A stretch of 64,000 bases of DNA from Flavobacterium phycosphaerae (GTDB lineage: Bacteria > Bacteroidota > Bacteroidia > Flavobacteriales > Flavobacteriaceae): the NCBI RefSeq assembly GCF_010119235.1, contig NZ_JAAATZ010000001.1:2882501-2946500 (forward strand), in the 5' to 3' direction. The notes below the pieces were generated by a model. That model made no database searches. It saw only the letters and a program-made list of their open reading frames with translations, and was not told the DNA's origin. The position numbers were made by a program, and so were the translations under genes. This document shows, piece by piece, positions 45,501-56,535 of this stretch (position 1 is its first letter; each line of letters begins with the position of its first letter).

Positions 45501-48500
45501 GGTCACAATATCAAAACAACCCGAAGCGATTGTCTCTACTCGAACATACAAGGTTTGGGTATCGATCGTACCATTGATGTAATTGATCACATTCGAGATA
45601 GCACCCGTAGCGGTTTCAGCCGCTGTTTGTGAGGTATAAAAAGTTACCGAAGTCAAAGCAGGGTTAATACTGCCTAAAATCTCAGGAACTTTGGTCGTTA
45701 AATCAAAGGCCTCATACCCTACGGCTCCTGTGTAATCACACAAATGATAATCCGTTGGGCTTACCGCCTCAGGGGTTGGGTTGACAATTAGTTGGAGTTG
45801 AACTACACCAAAACAATCCGTAGTAAGTGATTCAACTCTAACATAAATGGTTTGCGCCCAGTTGAAAATATTAGAATAATTGGCCGGATTTGGAATTGCA
45901 GTACCGTCAACATTGGCATCGGTAATTGTTTCATGAAAACTAACGGTATATGGATTTCCGCCGGTAATAGAATTTATAGTTTGTGTCAGATCAAAAACAG
46001 CCACTCCGTCATTGTTTGGGTCACATAATTGAAACGGAGCCGGAGTTGAAATTACAACATCATTGATTACAGCATTTACAGTAAAATTCAACGGATTAGA
46101 AGTACAATTGGCTATAACTTGTTTAGCAATCAAAACATGATTTCCCGAGGTAACATTAAAATAAAAAGGGCTCGATTGAAACACCCCTCCATCCAAAGAA
46201 TATTGATAATCAGAACCTAACGGATTTGTAACCGTAATAGTATTGGCATTACAAGACTCAACAACTGAAATCGTTGGAACAATTTGAGGAACAACTTCAA
46301 TCTGTAATGAAGTAGTGTTAGCACATTCGCCTGAATTTGGCAAAAACGTATAAGTAGTGGTAGTCGTATTATCCAATGCAGGTGACCAAGTTCCGGTAAT
46401 ACCATTGTTAGATGTAGTTGGCAATGGTGTAATTGCACCTCCAAAACATACTGGGGTTACTGCATTAAACGTTGGAGTAACTTTTTGTAAAATGGTGATT
46501 GTTATGGTTTGATTTGTGGCACATTGACCTCCGTTTGGTGTGAAAGTATAAGTTGTTGTAGTTGTATTGTTCAAAGCCGGAGACCATATACCGATTATCC
46601 CATTATTAGAAGTGGTTGGTAAAGGAGCTAATGCTGTTCCTGAACATACCGGATTTATTGGGGTAAAAGTCGGAGTAATATTGGAACTGACTACTATTTG
46701 CAATGTAGTCGTTGTGGCACACTGACCGGTATTAGGAGTAAAAGTATAAGTCGTAGTAGCAGTATTATTTAATGCCGGAGACCAAGCACCGGTAATTCCA
46801 TTATTAGAAGTGGTTGGTAGCGGTGATAAAGTACCTCCGGAACATATTGGCGTTACTGCTGTAAAAGTTGGCGTTATAGTAGCACTATTTACAGTGATTG
46901 TTAGGGTAGCGGTCGTTGCACATTGTCCTGTTGTAGGGGTAAAAGTATAAAGAGTAGTTGCTGTATTATTCAAAGCGGGTGACCAAGTTCCGGTGTAACC
47001 ATTATTAGAAGTGGTAGGCAAAGCTGCTAAAGGAGCTCCTGAACATATAGGGGCAACCGCTGTAAAAGTTGGTGTATTGGTCGCACTTACTGTTATTGTT
47101 CCGGTTGCGTTAATAGTTCCGCATCCGCCTGTCAAAGGAATTGTATAATTAAATATTCCTGAAACTGTAGGTGTTCCACTAATGGTTATAGTATTAGATG
47201 ACCAAGTAGCAGTTACACCTGTGGGTAAACCTGTGGCAGTACCTATCCCGGTTGCTCCGGTTGTGGCATGAGTAATAGCTGTCAAAGGTGTATTAATACA
47301 TACCGTTGGTGTAGCAGAAGCCGCTCCAACTGTATTATTTGCTGTTACCGTAATGGTCCCCGTTGCGTTTACACTACTACAACTTCCTCCAGTTAATGGA
47401 ATAGAATAATTAAATATTCCCGAAACCGATGGCGTGCCACTAATTGTGATGGTATTAGATGACCATGAGGCCGTTACCCCTGAAGGCAGGCCGATAGCTG
47501 AACCAATACCGGTTGCTCCGGTTGTGGTATGAGTAATGGCTGTCAAAGGAGTATTAACGCACAATGATACTGTAGCTGATGCTGCACTAACTGTATTATT
47601 GGGATTGACCACAATAGTCATAGTAGTTTTTGAGGCACATTGAGCAGCATTGGGTATAAAAGTATACGTAGTAGTTGCCGTATTATTCAATGCCGGTGAC
47701 CAAGTTCCAACAAAACCATTATTAGAAGTAGTCGGCAAAGGAGAAAGTGTTTGACCCGAACAGATTGGTCCGACTTGAGTGAAAGTTGGTACTGTAGTCG
47801 AAGCGGTTAACGGAGCTTGACAAATGCCATCCCATGAAACCGTAAATACTACTACTTGACCCGGAGAAACACCATTTACTTCAAAATGAGAACCATTGAT
47901 AGATGGAATACTTCCGGTAACCGGAGTGCCACCATCAATAGTATAACTATAGGAATAACTGGCTGTTGGACCAATATTATTAAAATCAAATGCAACTGTA
48001 TTGGGACCAGAATTAGCAGTATCACAGAATACAAAGGCAGCGGTTGTCGGAGCATTTCCTATAGTAACAGCTATATCAGCTCTTGTGCTTTCACATCCGC
48101 CTATAGTTTGACTTACATAGTAATGCACTACTGAACCGGGTGCGCCACTGGTTGATGGTGTCGGAGCAGTTGCAGATGCCGTTCCTCCGGTAGCATTCGT
48201 TCCATACCAATTCAATGTTCCTCCACTACTCGCAGTGGCTGTAAGTGGTGAAGCTGTCGCATTTTGACAATAAGTTATGGGAGAAACACTTGGAGGTGAA
48301 GCGGCTCCTACTGATATTGTTACTGTTGACGAAATGGTTACATTACAACTGTTTGTTGCACTAAGCGTAAAACTAATCGTTCCTGTTGCATTAATCGGAA
48401 CAGTGTAAGTTGTATTTAAATTATTTGGATTGGGAACAGCGCCGTTGGTCGATGTCCAAGCTAATGACTGATATCCTTGTGCAACCCCTGTCAAATTTAC

Positions 48501-49232
48501 TACTGAACCTGGTGCAACACAACTATTAGGACTGACACTGGCGGCAACTGTAAAAGGAGGAACGGGAGCCGTACACCCGTTGTTTATATAAGTAGGATTG
48601 CCTGCCGGAGTAAAACTAACACTTGCTCCGTCTTGTTCTGCATTTGTTCCTCCACTTAGACCAAAAATATTAATCAAATTACTCCTTTCATAAGTAACCG
48701 AATCAGAGCAACCGGCACCAAAAGTCATAGATAAAGTCCGGGTACCGGGAGTCGCATTGTAGTTTCCAAAATGTCCTCCTGTTGTTGCTGTATTGTTTTG
48801 AAAAATTATATATAAAGTACTCGTAAGTGAACTAAAGGAATTGTAATTGACCGTGAAATTTTGGCTTGTCACTAACAGCACTTCTGAGTTTGCCGGCAAT
48901 ACACCTGCAACGGGCTCAAGCACCAGACCACAATTTCCTGCCGCTACTATCGCACTATTAATTAGGGCAACTTTAGAGGCTGTTGTAGCGTTTTGAATTA
49001 GACCAGTCCATCCATTTGCCGGCCAATTCACCGTCAATGTACTGGTATTTAAAGGAGTTGCTCCAACTCTGAATCTGACCATTTCATTAAATCCTTCATC
49101 GTTTGAAGGTGAAGTTGCCGAACACGCATCAACAAGAATAGTTTCAATTTCAAAACATTGTGAAAATCCCTGAAACGAAATTAAGGTTATGAATAGTAAT
49201 AATAGCTTATGTGAAAAAGTAATTTGCTTCAT
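42516..49232 (-). CDS. Giant T9SS type B surface protein built from repeats
   Basis: The start at the ATG at 49232 ([25 protein letters not shown]) gives 2238 residues and a good signal peptide; the open frame runs 15 codons further upstream. A lamin-tail-like domain (about 25-190) comes first. Five copies of a 65-residue module follow (PTTSNNG...WSPALNNT...YTF), two copies of an 85-residue module (ATGIG...[12 protein letters not shown]), then nine copies of a 95-110-residue module (xCDxxN...FDLT...ILxG). The C-terminus is the gliding-motility/type B sorting domain ([15 protein letters not shown] to FSLKR). Expected to be secreted by type IX secretion and attached to the cell surface, perhaps as an adhesin. 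No enzyme domain is seen. Confidence 0.92.
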   Translation of the reverse strand: MKQITFSHKLLLLFITLISFQGFSQCFEIETILVDACSATSPSNDEGFNEMVRFRVGATPLNTSTLTVNWPANGWTGLIQNATTASKVALINSAIVAAGNCGLVLEPVAGVLPANSEVLLVTSQNFTVNYNSFSSLTSTLYIIFQNNTATTGGHFGNYNATPGTRTLSMTFGAGCSDSVTYERSNLINIFGLSGGTNAEQDGASVSFTPAGNPTYINNGCTAPVPPFTVAASVSPNSCVAPGSVVNLTGVAQGYQSLAWTSTNGAVPNPNNLNTTYTVPINATGTISFTLSATNSCNVTISSTVTISVGAASPPSVSPITYCQNATASPLTATASSGGTLNWYGTNATGGTASATAPTPSTSGAPGSVVHYYVSQTIGGCESTRADIAVTIGNAPTTAAFVFCDTANSGPNTVAFDFNNIGPTASYSYSYTIDGGTPVTGSIPSINGSHFEVNGVSPGQVVVFTVSWDGICQAPLTASTTVPTFTQVGPICSGQTLSPLPTTSNNGFVGTWSPALNNTATTTYTFIPNAAQCASKTTMTIVVNPNNTVSAASATVSLCVNTPLTAITHTTTGATGIGSAIGLPSGVTASWSSNTITISGTPSVSGIFNYSIPLTGGSCSSVNATGTITVTANNTVGAASATPTVCINTPLTAITHATTGATGIGTATGLPTGVTATWSSNTITISGTPTVSGIFNYTIPLTGGCGTINATGTITVSATNTPTFTAVAPICSGAPLAALPTTSNNGYTGTWSPALNNTATTLYTFTPTTGQCATTATLTITVNSATITPTFTAVTPICSGGTLSPLPTTSNNGITGAWSPALNNTATTTYTFTPNTGQCATTTTLQIVVSSNITPTFTPINPVCSGTALAPLPTTSNNGIIGIWSPALNNTTTTTYTFTPNGGQCATNQTITITILQKVTPTFNAVTPVCFGGAITPLPTTSNNGITGTWSPALDNTTTTTYTFLPNSGECANTTSLQIEVVPQIVPTISVVESCNANTITVTNPLGSDYQYSLDGGVFQSSPFYFNVTSGNHVLIAKQVIANCTSNPLNFTVNAVINDVVISTPAPFQLCDPNNDGVAVFDLTQTINSITGGNPYTVSFHETITDANVDGTAIPNPANYSNIFNWAQTIYVRVESLTTDCFGVVQLQLIVNPTPEAVSPTDYHLCDYTGAVGYEAFDLTTKVPEILGSINPALTSVTFYTSQTAAETATGAISNVINYINGTIDTQTLYVRVETIASGCFDIVTLTLVVDPLPIVPPISYPQYSLCDDNNPGDCKEVFDLGSKVADILNGQTGMSVTFYPSLTDAQNNTNAISTLLYENVLPCVQTLGIRITNQATTCYVISTMDIRVNPLPTPVPPTAPLTVCDDNQNGITCDIDLTSLTPDILQGADYDITYHETQTDAEIGGTTIPNPSSYCNITNFVQIIYVRAEDPITGCYSVIPIELNVNPSPVKPVTIPDLVTCDQDNNPQSGSTIVDLTSKTAAILLLQAPNPASNYTVTYYLSQGLADAGTSPIINAATYFGSDTQVIWVRIEDNATGCYALGSFQLVINKPLLLITPQPLSKCDNDTASNNLYYTFDLTVKNTEINQNTGYTVTYYPSLVDAQNNTNVITTPSAYTNTSAAVQTLGVLVTTTAGCKSITTLDIRVLPVPTPQSNNIPVLAAQCEDAPGSGVAQFDLTLNEAYIANGDTHVDFHYFPSHADLEANTSEILNPTTAIVGDPSIAGTTINQVQYVYVAVTSDVSTDYTGRKCYKEVQQGFIVNPLPSISAIADYQICEADPSGVNDGIEVFDLTTQSAALLQGNQTTPVSAYSVAFYEDAALTIPITTPNAYTNLTNPQTIYVEITNTTTGCKSGMGSFNILVNPKPTINYTMADMKECDYDGNNNGTMLYTQNPTSPLASLAGYEADILGATQTAPTYIVEFYYNSQADAEAGNSGSALTNLDTYEVQTGTYWVRVENTLTGCYELDSFDVVIEKLAEPVITSNTGSNIACVRWNQTTVNNNLILNSGITAPGYTFIWTANNVVQPETTSTLSVNNIALADTHVVYTVQAVSLSPMLGCTSDITALSTFDVIKSGPADNITATVTNAFAENQIITITNDGYGVYEYSLDDGPRQTSPIFENVSLGNHTVYVWDVRDPNGYSCGVEFIKDVQTIDYPHYFTPNGDGYHDTWNISGLHDQPGAKIYIFDRYGKLLKQLSPLSPGWDGTYNGHLLPSDDYWFTVDFAEGSNMRQFKAHFSLKR

Positions 49233-49288
49233 TTTAAAACTGTTAAGTAGGTACCTGTTTTTTGGGGCTATTTTCAAAAAACAAAACT

Positions 49289-49296
49289 CAAAGATA
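49289..49296 (-). promoter_or_regulatory. -7 promoter box for the surface protein gene
   Basis: Minus-strand TATCTTTG (49296 to 49289), exact match, 57 bp before the chosen ATG. Confidence 0.5.
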
Positions 49297-49341
49297 TTGA
49301 TTTTAACCGCAGTACAATATGTTTTTCGAAAAAATAAGATT

Positions 49342-49369
49342 AAAAAACCTCCATAATTTGAGGTTCATT
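49342..49369 (-). terminator. Intrinsic terminator after proline dehydrogenase
   Basis: Stem AACCTC / GAGGTT with 8-nt loop and T-run on the minus strand, just after the stop. Confidence 0.65.
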
Positions 49370-49373
49370 TTGG

Positions 49374-50546
49374 TTATTTTTCTATTTTTCTTCTGTCTCT
49401 TTCTAACTTCAATAAGTTTAATTCTCGGCTGGTCTGACCGGCAACAGATGTATTTTCTTCGGCTCTTCTGATGAGATATGGCATCACATCACGAACCGGG
49501 CCAAAAGGCAAATACTTAGCCACATTGTAGCCGTGTTCTGCTAAATTATAACTAATGTTATCGCTCATGCCATACAACTGTCCAAACCAAATTCGGTTAT
49601 CGTTTTTCAGGATGCCTTTAGCTTCCATCAATTCGATTAATTTATAAGAACTTAATTCGTTGTGGGTTCCAGCAAAAATGGACATACTGTCTAAATGATC
49701 CATCATATAAACTACCGTTTTATCATAATTACTGTCGGTAGCTTCTTTGGTTTCACAAATTGGTGTTGGATATCCTTTTTCTTCAGCTCTCTTGTTTTCT
49801 TTTTCCATGTAAGCCCCTCGCACTAATTTCATTCCAATAAAGAAACCTTCTGTTTTAGCCAGTTCATGGAGTTTTTTTAAATAATCCAGTCGATCCCAAC
49901 GGTATAACTGCAACGTATTGAAAACGATGCATTTTTCTTTATTATACTTCCGCATCATATTGGTAACAATCTCATCGGCAGCATCCTGCATCCAGCTTTC
50001 TTCTCCGTCAATCAACAAGGCTACATCTTTCTCGTGGGCCGCTTTACAAACTTTGTCAAAGCGCTCTACTACTCTATTCCACTCTTGTTGTTCTTCAACA
50101 GTTAAAGACTGCTTTTCCCCTAATTTTTCATATAAATAAAAACGTCCGAAACCGGTTGGCTTAAATACCGCAAACGGAATCGCCTGACGTTCTTTGGCAA
50201 ATTCAATGGTTTTCAAGGTCATTTCCAAAGCGGCATCAAATTGCTGTTCCTCTTCTTTACCTTCAACCGAATAATCTAAAACCGATGAGACCCCTTTGGT
50301 AAACATCTTATCTACTACTGTCAAACAATCATCTTCTGTAGTTCCGCCACAAAAATGATCAAAAACAGTAGCGCGAATTAAACCTTCTACCGGCAAATGC
50401 GCTTTCAACGCAAAGTTCGTCACGGCAGTACCAATGCGTACTAAAGGCTCATTATCAATCATTTTGAATAAAAAATAAGCCCTGTCTAACTCGGTATCCG
50501 TTTTTAGTGCGAAAGCTACTTTGGTATTGTTGAAAATCTTGTCCAT
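49374..50546 (-). CDS. Proline dehydrogenase
   Basis: The 390-residue FAD enzyme oxidises proline to pyrroline-5-carboxylate, feeding the respiratory chain. The start is at the ATG at 50546 (MDKIFNNTKVAFALKT); the frame extends 7 codons further. The beta/alpha barrel shows FAVFKPTGFGR, GMKLVRGAYMEKE, and the C-terminal R-R box YLIRRAEENTS that binds the substrate carboxylate. It is the stand-alone form, without the PutA aldehyde dehydrogenase. A -7 box is 18 bp upstream. Confidence 0.93.
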   Translation of the reverse strand: MDKIFNNTKVAFALKTDTELDRAYFLFKMIDNEPLVRIGTAVTNFALKAHLPVEGLIRATVFDHFCGGTTEDDCLTVVDKMFTKGVSSVLDYSVEGKEEEQQFDAALEMTLKTIEFAKERQAIPFAVFKPTGFGRFYLYEKLGEKQSLTVEEQQEWNRVVERFDKVCKAAHEKDVALLIDGEESWMQDAADEIVTNMMRKYNKEKCIVFNTLQLYRWDRLDYLKKLHELAKTEGFFIGMKLVRGAYMEKENKRAEEKGYPTPICETKEATDSNYDKTVVYMMDHLDSMSIFAGTHNELSSYKLIELMEAKGILKNDNRIWFGQLYGMSDNISYNLAEHGYNVAKYLPFGPVRDVMPYLIRRAEENTSVAGQTSRELNLLKLERDRRKIEK

Positions 50547-50564
50547 TTTTTTATAATAATGCCA

Positions 50565-50572
50565 CAAATATA
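50565..50572 (-). promoter_or_regulatory. -7 promoter box for proline dehydrogenase
   Basis: Minus-strand TATATTTG (50572 to 50565), exact TAnnTTTG. Confidence 0.55.
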
Positions 50573-50668
50573 AAAAGAGTTTTAAGATTGTTCTATGAAA
50601 AACTCGTTTAAAATACGCATCAACTATTCTGTAAAAATTGAAGAGAATAATCCTATTTAAAGTCAGGT

Positions 50669-51970
50669 TTATTCAGAAAAATTATTCAGCCAAAGCTTTC
50701 TGTATGCTGCGTTTTTATCATAATCTTGGGCTTGCTTTTCAATATTAAAATACCGATTGCCTCTAGGGTCATTTCCAACACCGGCTAAATAGGCCCAATT
50801 TCCCCAATTGCTGCACACATCATAATCAATTAATTGTTGTTCAAAATAAGCGGCTCCGTAACGCCAATCGAGTTTCAAATCATTACAAAAATAACTCGCT
50901 ACATTTTGTCGCCCACGGTTACTCATAAATCCGGTTAGTTTGAGTTCAAGCATATTGGCATCAACAAAATCTACTCCGGTATTTCCTTCAATCCAATCTT
51001 GCAATTGGCTTTGATTGTGTTTATTGACTTCAATTCCTTTATTTTGAATGCCGGCGAGTTGGAAAAATTTAGCATGGTATTTTTTCATCATAAACCTGAA
51101 ATAATCGCGCCATAGCAATTCAAAAACCAACCAATAAGTAGATTCATTAGCTTCGTACTTTGCCTCGTATTTTTTTAGTTCGAAATAAATCTCTCTTGGC
51201 GATAAACAACCCAAAGCCAACCAAGCTGAAAACTTCGAGGAATAATCAGCACCAATCAGTCCGTTGCGCATTTCTTTGTATTTGTAGATTGATTTTGTTT
51301 CAAAAAAATAATGATTCATCCGAAGCAATGCCTCAGTTTCTCCACCTTTAAACCGAAGTACAGCTCTTGAATCTATCTTAGATTTTTGCAATCCTAAGTC
51401 TTCTAAAGTGGGTAAACTCCTCTCTGGTATTTCGGGAGATTTTATAGCTAAAGGTTTTTCAAAGACGTTTCTGATTGCAGCATCCTTTTCGGTCTTTTTT
51501 CTGAAATTGGTGAACACATCCGGAATGTCTTTAATCGAAAAGGGTAAATCTTCGGCATGGTACAACGTACTGGTACTGTAGGTTTCAAACTCACATTTCA
51601 ATTTAAACAATTCATCCTGAACTAGTGCATCAGTTTGTTTTTCTTCATGAGCCACTTCTCGTTTGGCAAATACTTTAAAAGCTTTATACTGCTGCACAAT
51701 TTTAGGAATTTCAACTTCAGGCTTTCCTTTTACCACAATTAATCCGGAACCTAATGCTCTTAGGTTTTTATCCAAATCAGCTACCGATTCTACTAAAAAT
51801 TGGGCTCTGAAACTTCCTGTTTTTTGAAAACCATATACTGTTTCTTTAAACTGTGCTTCATCAAAACAATATACCGGAACCACTTCGTCGCTCTGGGCAA
51901 TGGCTTTCACTAAGGTTTCATTATCATGCAAACGCAAGTCGGTTTTAAACCAAATTACAGCTCTTTTCAT
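50669..51970 (-). CDS. DASH-family cryptochrome
   Basis: The 433-residue flavoprotein has an N-terminal Rossmann-like photolyase domain (about 1-130, IWFKTDLRLHDNETL) and a C-terminal FAD-binding helical domain (about 170-430). LFELLWRDYFRFMMKKY and FMSNRGRQNVASYFCNDLKLDWR are typical of CRY-DASH. Known members repair pyrimidine dimers in single-stranded DNA and may also signal. It is the last gene of the minus-strand photo-operon; its ATG overlaps the stop of the Fe-S photolyase by 4 bp. Confidence 0.93.
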   Translation of the reverse strand: MKRAVIWFKTDLRLHDNETLVKAIAQSDEVVPVYCFDEAQFKETVYGFQKTGSFRAQFLVESVADLDKNLRALGSGLIVVKGKPEVEIPKIVQQYKAFKVFAKREVAHEEKQTDALVQDELFKLKCEFETYSTSTLYHAEDLPFSIKDIPDVFTNFRKKTEKDAAIRNVFEKPLAIKSPEIPERSLPTLEDLGLQKSKIDSRAVLRFKGGETEALLRMNHYFFETKSIYKYKEMRNGLIGADYSSKFSAWLALGCLSPREIYFELKKYEAKYEANESTYWLVFELLWRDYFRFMMKKYHAKFFQLAGIQNKGIEVNKHNQSQLQDWIEGNTGVDFVDANMLELKLTGFMSNRGRQNVASYFCNDLKLDWRYGAAYFEQQLIDYDVCSNWGNWAYLAGVGNDPRGNRYFNIEKQAQDYDKNAAYRKLWLNNFSE

Positions 51971-53508
51971 AAGTTATTTATATTTTTCAAATAGTAATTC
52001 GCTTGTTCTAACAAACTAATTTTGTCTTCAGGATTCATTTTTCTCCAAACATTGTACATCATTCCGATGCGAGGATTTTTAGCTAGTTTTGACTCATTTT
52101 TATCATAAAAATTCCAATACAAACTATTAAACGGACAAGCTTTTTCTCCGTTTTTTTTCTTTTTATCATAATAACACGAACCACAATAATGACTCATTTT
52201 ATCAATATAAGTTGCCGAACTTACATAAGGTTTTGTGCCCACGATACCGCCATCGGCAAACTGACTCATGCCACGAGTATTAGTGATTTCGACCCATTCG
52301 ATGGCATCAATGTAAATGCCGAGATACCAAGCATCTACTTCATCCGGATGTACTCCGGCTAACAAAGCAAAGTTTCCGGTAACCATCAATCGCTGAATAT
52401 GATGCGCGTATGCATAATTTAACGATTGCGAAATGGCATCTTTAAGACAATTCATTTTAGTGTTGCCTGTCCAAAACCAATCGGGTAATTTTTCAGTATG
52501 ATTAAAGAAATTCAGAACAGCATACTCGGGCATTTTCATCCAATAAATCCCTCGCATATATTCGCGCCAACCTATTATTTGCCGAACAAAACCTTCCAGT
52601 TGATGATACTCAATTTCTTGCTGACGGTTTTCCCATTCCTGAATAGCTCTGTCAATGACTTCTTTGGGCGAAATCATTTTTAAATTCATTGAAAAAGAAA
52701 GCCTAGAATGATACATTGACCATTCATTGGGTGTCATCGCATCTTGATAGGATCCAAACAACGGCAAACATTCAGTCACAAAGAATTCAAGTAATACCAA
52801 CGATTGACTCCTATTGATAGGCCAAACAAAATGCTTTTCGTCAATACTTCCAATGGTGTCAATATCTGTACTTTTTAATTCCGAAACTATTGGAGAAACA
52901 TCATTATCAAACACTAAAGGCGGAGTTGGTTTGTGCTCTTTCGGCAATTTTTTTCGATTATCGCTGTCATAATTCCACTGGCCGGTTTTAGGATTTTCAC
53001 CCTCCATCAAAACGTGGTGTTTTTTTCGCATGGCGCGATAAAAACTTTCCATAAGCAGCATCTTTTTACCATTGAAAAAAGCACCTAATTCTTCTCTTAT
53101 ACTGAAAAAATGTTCCGTATCAATCACAGAATGTTCAATGGGAAGTCGATTGCAGAAATTTTCTAACAATACATCCAAACGGTATTCATCAGGCAATTGG
53201 TAATCAAAATGCGTGAAATGGTGTTGACTTATCAAAGCATCCAAATTCTTTTCAAAAGACTGTAAATTGTTTATGTCATTTAAATGAATGTAAATAACCT
53301 TATGATTTTCGGATTGTAATTCGGCTGCAAAAGCTCGCATAGCACTAAAGAAGCCAACTACTTTTTGAATGTGATGTTTAGCATAATCCGTTTCGGTACG
53401 CACCTCCATTAACACATAAGTCACGGCATTGTCAACAGTTTCAAACCAAGAGTGATTACTGTTTAATTGGTCACCCAAAATCAATCGAAGTACTTTTTTA
53501 GTTTCCAT
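51967..53508 (-). CDS. Fe-S bacterial photolyase/cryptochrome ((6-4) photolyase type, PhrB/FeS-BCP)
   Basis: The 513-residue protein belongs to the iron-sulfur group exemplified by Agrobacterium PhrB, which repairs (6-4) photoproducts. Four cysteines can ligate a 4Fe-4S cluster: C354, C442, C445 and C458, each exactly four residues from PhrB positions as remembered (350, 438, 441, 454). A His pair, H369-H370 in YAHH, lines up with the PhrB active-site His. The N-terminus ([16 protein letters not shown]) binds the lumazine-type antenna in the family. It overlaps the DUF2256 gene by 11 bp and CRY-DASH by 4 bp. Confidence 0.93.
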   Translation of the reverse strand: METKKVLRLILGDQLNSNHSWFETVDNAVTYVLMEVRTETDYAKHHIQKVVGFFSAMRAFAAELQSENHKVIYIHLNDINNLQSFEKNLDALISQHHFTHFDYQLPDEYRLDVLLENFCNRLPIEHSVIDTEHFFSIREELGAFFNGKKMLLMESFYRAMRKKHHVLMEGENPKTGQWNYDSDNRKKLPKEHKPTPPLVFDNDVSPIVSELKSTDIDTIGSIDEKHFVWPINRSQSLVLLEFFVTECLPLFGSYQDAMTPNEWSMYHSRLSFSMNLKMISPKEVIDRAIQEWENRQQEIEYHQLEGFVRQIIGWREYMRGIYWMKMPEYAVLNFFNHTEKLPDWFWTGNTKMNCLKDAISQSLNYAYAHHIQRLMVTGNFALLAGVHPDEVDAWYLGIYIDAIEWVEITNTRGMSQFADGGIVGTKPYVSSATYIDKMSHYCGSCYYDKKKKNGEKACPFNSLYWNFYDKNESKLAKNPRIGMMYNVWRKMNPEDKISLLEQANYYLKNINNL

Positions 53509-53644
53509 TTTTATTAGCTCTGCATTTATCGCTGCAATATTTTACTTCCTCCCAAACTTTCTGCCATTTTTTACGCCAAGAAAAAGGTCGATTGCAAACA
53601 AGGCAAACTTTACTTGGTAGGTTTTGTTTTTTTTTTCCTCGCAT
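53498..53644 (-). CDS. DUF2256 small zinc-ribbon-like protein
   Basis: A 48-residue frame from the ATG at 53644 to a TAA at 53498-53500. Two Cys pairs, C14-LVC17 and C37-SDKC41, flank the core [18 protein letters not shown], the hallmark of DUF2256. The frame overlaps the 3' end of the upstream photolyase gene by 35 bp and the start of the Fe-S photolyase gene by 11 bp, so all three are probably translationally coupled. It is easily missed by gene finders. The four cysteines could bind Zn or Fe. DUF2256 genes recur beside photolyase genes in other bacteria; the role is unknown. Confidence 0.88.
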   Translation of the reverse strand: MRGKKKQNLPSKVCLVCNRPFSWRKKWQKVWEEVKYCSDKCRANKNGN

Positions 53645-55124
53645 TTGTTCCTTTATTTGAATTGGGATTGGTCACGTGTTTTTTCAGAATTCGTTTGCCT
53701 TCCTCTTTGACTTCATTGGTTTTACGGAAACTCCATATAATATCACTGGCAAATTTTCGTGTGGCTTCAATATCAACAATTGGCGCGGGATAGTCTTTAC
53801 CAATTTCACACTGATATAATTGCTGTTCGATTAAACTCAACTTCCAAGGTTCATGAATTAAATTTGACGGGATATTCGCTAATTCGGGAATCCATTTTTT
53901 GATGAAAAGACCTTCGCTATCGTGTTCTTCCGAATTCTTAATCGGATTGTAAATTCGAACTGTGTTGATTCCGGTCACCCCCGATTGCATTTGCAACTGC
54001 GGATAATGTATTCCGGGTTCGTAATCTAAAAACTGTCGAGCCAAAAAATGCAATTCACGCCAATCTTGCCAAAGGTTAAATACAAAAAAAGACACCACCA
54101 TAGCTCGCATTCTGAAATTGAGATATCCGGTTGTCGCCACGCAGCGCATACAAGCATCAACAATGGGAACTCCGGTTTGACCTTCTTGCCAAGCTTTAAT
54201 ATAAACCTCATTTTTGGGTTTAACAACTACGTCGAAAGCACTGTTGATGTTGTGAAACTCCATTCGGCATTCGTCTTCAAACTTTTGCATAAAATGGCAA
54301 TGCCAATGCAAGCGAGAAATAAAATTTGACAGCGCTCTTTTATTGGATGATGTTGGATAATGTTGCATGGTATACTGATACACCATCCGCATGCTGATAT
54401 TTCCGTAAGTCAAATAAGGCGATAATCGACTGCAGCCTTTTCGACTCAAATCGGGTTTGGAAATATGTTTACTGTAATTTACATAGCGCTCTTTGACAAA
54501 ACTGTCTAAATACCGCCAAGCCCAATATTCGCCACCATGTTGGAAATTATTGTTAGGTAATGTGATTTCTGCAGTCAAATTTTCTCCTTTTAATTCATCA
54601 TAAAAATCAGCATGTAAGGTTTCGATTTGAAGCGCATTTAAGTCGATTGTTTTTGGTGTTTCTCGCATGACTTGTTCCCAACGTTTGTCCCAATCTTTTC
54701 TCGATTTTAATTTTCGAATCACACCATGCAATTGAAATTCGTTCCATTTAATGTTGTGTTCAGAAAAGAATTGTTGTATTTGAATATCTCTGTCAAATGT
54801 GATTTTGTTACCAATTTCCTGATGCGAAAACACGTTTTTTACATCGTAGTTTTTTAGAATTTCGCTAAAAACGGCTTTGACTTCGGCATGAAAAAAGTAA
54901 AGTTTAGCTCCGATTGTGTCTAATTGCGTTTGCAAGCCTTGTATAGACTGATAAATAAATCGCCAATGACGCACATCTGAGTCATCATAATGCATTACCG
55001 AAGGTTCGAAAAAATAAAGCAACAAAATGGGTAATCCGGATTGTTGCGCCTCAAAAAGCGGTTCATGATCTGTTAGTCGCAAATCTCGTTTGAACCAAAC
55101 AATATTGATGGCGTTCTTACTCAA
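53610..55124 (-). CDS. Deoxyribodipyrimidine photolyase/cryptochrome (FAD-binding)
   Basis: The 504-residue protein has the photolyase alpha/beta domain at the N-terminus ([19 protein letters not shown]) and a helical FAD-binding domain with [11 protein letters not shown], a histidine-rich [15 protein letters not shown], and [21 protein letters not shown]. The C-terminus is basic and Lys-rich ([10 protein letters not shown]). It is distinct from the other two family members in this operon and closest in pattern to class I-like or plant-cryptochrome-like bacterial proteins. It presumably repairs CPD dimers using blue light. Its start overlaps the flavin reductase gene by 8 bp and its end overlaps DUF2256 by 35 bp. 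Confidence 0.9.
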   Translation of the reverse strand: MSKNAINIVWFKRDLRLTDHEPLFEAQQSGLPILLLYFFEPSVMHYDDSDVRHWRFIYQSIQGLQTQLDTIGAKLYFFHAEVKAVFSEILKNYDVKNVFSHQEIGNKITFDRDIQIQQFFSEHNIKWNEFQLHGVIRKLKSRKDWDKRWEQVMRETPKTIDLNALQIETLHADFYDELKGENLTAEITLPNNNFQHGGEYWAWRYLDSFVKERYVNYSKHISKPDLSRKGCSRLSPYLTYGNISMRMVYQYTMQHYPTSSNKRALSNFISRLHWHCHFMQKFEDECRMEFHNINSAFDVVVKPKNEVYIKAWQEGQTGVPIVDACMRCVATTGYLNFRMRAMVVSFFVFNLWQDWRELHFLARQFLDYEPGIHYPQLQMQSGVTGINTVRIYNPIKNSEEHDSEGLFIKKWIPELANIPSNLIHEPWKLSLIEQQLYQCEIGKDYPAPIVDIEATRKFASDIIWSFRKTNEVKEEGKRILKKHVTNPNSNKGTNARKKKTKPTK

Positions 55125-55770
55125 AGTAATCAGAAATTAAGCTGGTTATTTCTTTGCCCGGTTTGGCATAACTCAATCTATCTAAACGTTTTGTAGTGTG
55201 ATAACTATCCAAACCTGAACAAGTAATAGTATTGGCTTTTTCTATATCCAAAAATCCGTCTTTACTCATACAATTTTGCGGCACAAACACCTCGGTAATT
55301 TCACCAATGACCATAATTGTATTATTTATTTTGATATCGATTTTCTCTTTAAAAGTCAAACCAATTTGTACAAAACTTTCGGCTACAAAAGGTGCTTGAA
55401 ATTCTTGTTTATAAATAGGCGTCAGGCCGGTTTCATCAAATTCAGAAACATCCTTATCATATCGAGCCGATGTTTGATGAGCTTTTCTGTATATGTCTTC
55501 GTTGATATGGTTGATGGTATAAAATCCCGTTTCCAACAAATTATTCAAGGTATCACGCTCCGGTGGACTTGGTCTTAAAATTAGCGCCATCAAAGCCGGA
55601 TTAGCTCCAATATGAATCAAAGAGCTAAAAACAGCAAGGTTTGTATTTCCTGCATTATCAACTGTTCCGACAAGCACTACACTTTTAAAACCTCCCAAAC
55701 TATTTACAAAATGAACTCGATTTTGTTTTTCCATAGCTACTATATGTTCCTTGGAAATGTACTTTTGCAT
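55117..55770 (-). CDS. Flavin reductase family protein
   Basis: The 217-residue protein has the FMN-binding split-barrel of the flavin reductase-like family. Typical pieces are [38 protein letters not shown], and [10 protein letters not shown] near the middle. Such proteins reduce free or bound flavin with NAD(P)H. It sits directly upstream of, and overlaps by 8 bp, a photolyase gene. The neighbours use FAD, so it may supply reduced flavin for photoreduction or repair; that role is inference. Confidence 0.85.
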   Translation of the reverse strand: MQKYISKEHIVAMEKQNRVHFVNSLGGFKSVVLVGTVDNAGNTNLAVFSSLIHIGANPALMALILRPSPPERDTLNNLLETGFYTINHINEDIYRKAHQTSARYDKDVSEFDETGLTPIYKQEFQAPFVAESFVQIGLTFKEKIDIKINNTIMVIGEITEVFVPQNCMSKDGFLDIEKANTITCSGLDSYHTTKRLDRLSYAKPGKEITSLISDYFE

Positions 55771-55806
55771 AATTTGATTGCTTTTACTGTTAGTAAATAA
55801 AATGTA

Positions 55807-56205
55807 TTAATGAAGGACTATCCATTTCTTATCGCTGTTCAGTTTGAATGTTCCAATATGTTCTTTGTTCCATTCTTCGGGAGAAATCAGAGACAGAAAA
55901 TTTATGCCGTCATCGCCTCTGTACAGATGATAAATTTCGCCAATCACCGGCTCAAAAGAAAATCTGGCATTGTACACTAGTTCATTCCATTCATATTCCT
56001 CCATCAATTTTTGGTATTGACTTTTAAGCTCATTGAACTTTTGTTCAAACTCTTTATTGACGCTGGTTATACCCCTACTCTTCCAAGATACAAGGTCATC
56101 CATTTTGATTACCGGTGCTCCAACATTGGAAGCATAAGGCAGTAAACGAGCATTGTACCCTTGTTCATCCGAAAACACTACAGCATCAGGTCGTTCTTTT
56201 CCCAT
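55807..56205 (-). CDS. DUF2452 protein
   Basis: The 132-residue protein matches DUF2452, with the opening KERPDAVVFSDEQGYNARLLPY, a NVGAPVIKMDDL segment, a central helix, and ISPEEWNKEHIGTFKLNSDKKWI at the end. No signal peptide or membrane segment. Function unknown. It lies between TIGR03643 (9-bp gap) and flavin reductase (36-bp gap) in the photo-operon. Confidence 0.8.
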   Translation of the reverse strand: MGKERPDAVVFSDEQGYNARLLPYASNVGAPVIKMDDLVSWKSRGITSVNKEFEQKFNELKSQYQKLMEEYEWNELVYNARFSFEPVIGEIYHLYRGDDGINFLSLISPEEWNKEHIGTFKLNSDKKWIVLH

Positions 56206-56214
56206 TGTAATTAA

Positions 56215-56505
56215 TTATCGTTTAGAAATTTTATTGTTAGAAATAGCCCGTTGCAAGTTGCATTTAAATCGGTCGATTCCTTTTACACGCTTGGCCAAAT
56301 GCTTTGTTTTACAGTTTTCAACACGTTCTCTCCAAAGTTTATAACTGCTGAATTTAAGCTCTCGTTTCATCAATGCTTTTACATCAGCTTCAGCTAAACC
56401 AAACTGAAATTGTATGGCTTCAAACGGAGTTCGATCTTCCCAGGCCATCTCAATAATTCGGTCGATAGCCACGTCATCTAAATTAGTTTTTACAGTAATT
56501 GGCAT
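56215..56505 (-). CDS. TIGR03643-family small protein
   Basis: The 96-residue protein has the TIGR03643 signature: DRIIEMAWEDRTPFEAIQFQ, FGLAEADVKALMKRELK, and SYKLWRERVENCKTKH. The helical core resembles a DNA-binding HTH and the basic C-terminus (AKRVKGIDRFKCNL) may bind nucleic acid; neither is proven. It is the first gene of the photo-operon, just after a promoter with -33 TTG and -7 TAGTTTTG. It could be a regulator or a repair accessory. Confidence 0.8.
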   Translation of the reverse strand: MPITVKTNLDDVAIDRIIEMAWEDRTPFEAIQFQFGLAEADVKALMKRELKFSSYKLWRERVENCKTKHLAKRVKGIDRFKCNLQRAISNNKISKR

Positions 56506-56535
56506 TATGTTTATTTTTTATTTAAAAACATTAAA

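Noticed and set aside
47856..48134. 92-residue plus-strand frame rich in Ile and Thr
   Set aside because: Shadow of the Thr/Asn-rich repeat gene on the minus strand.
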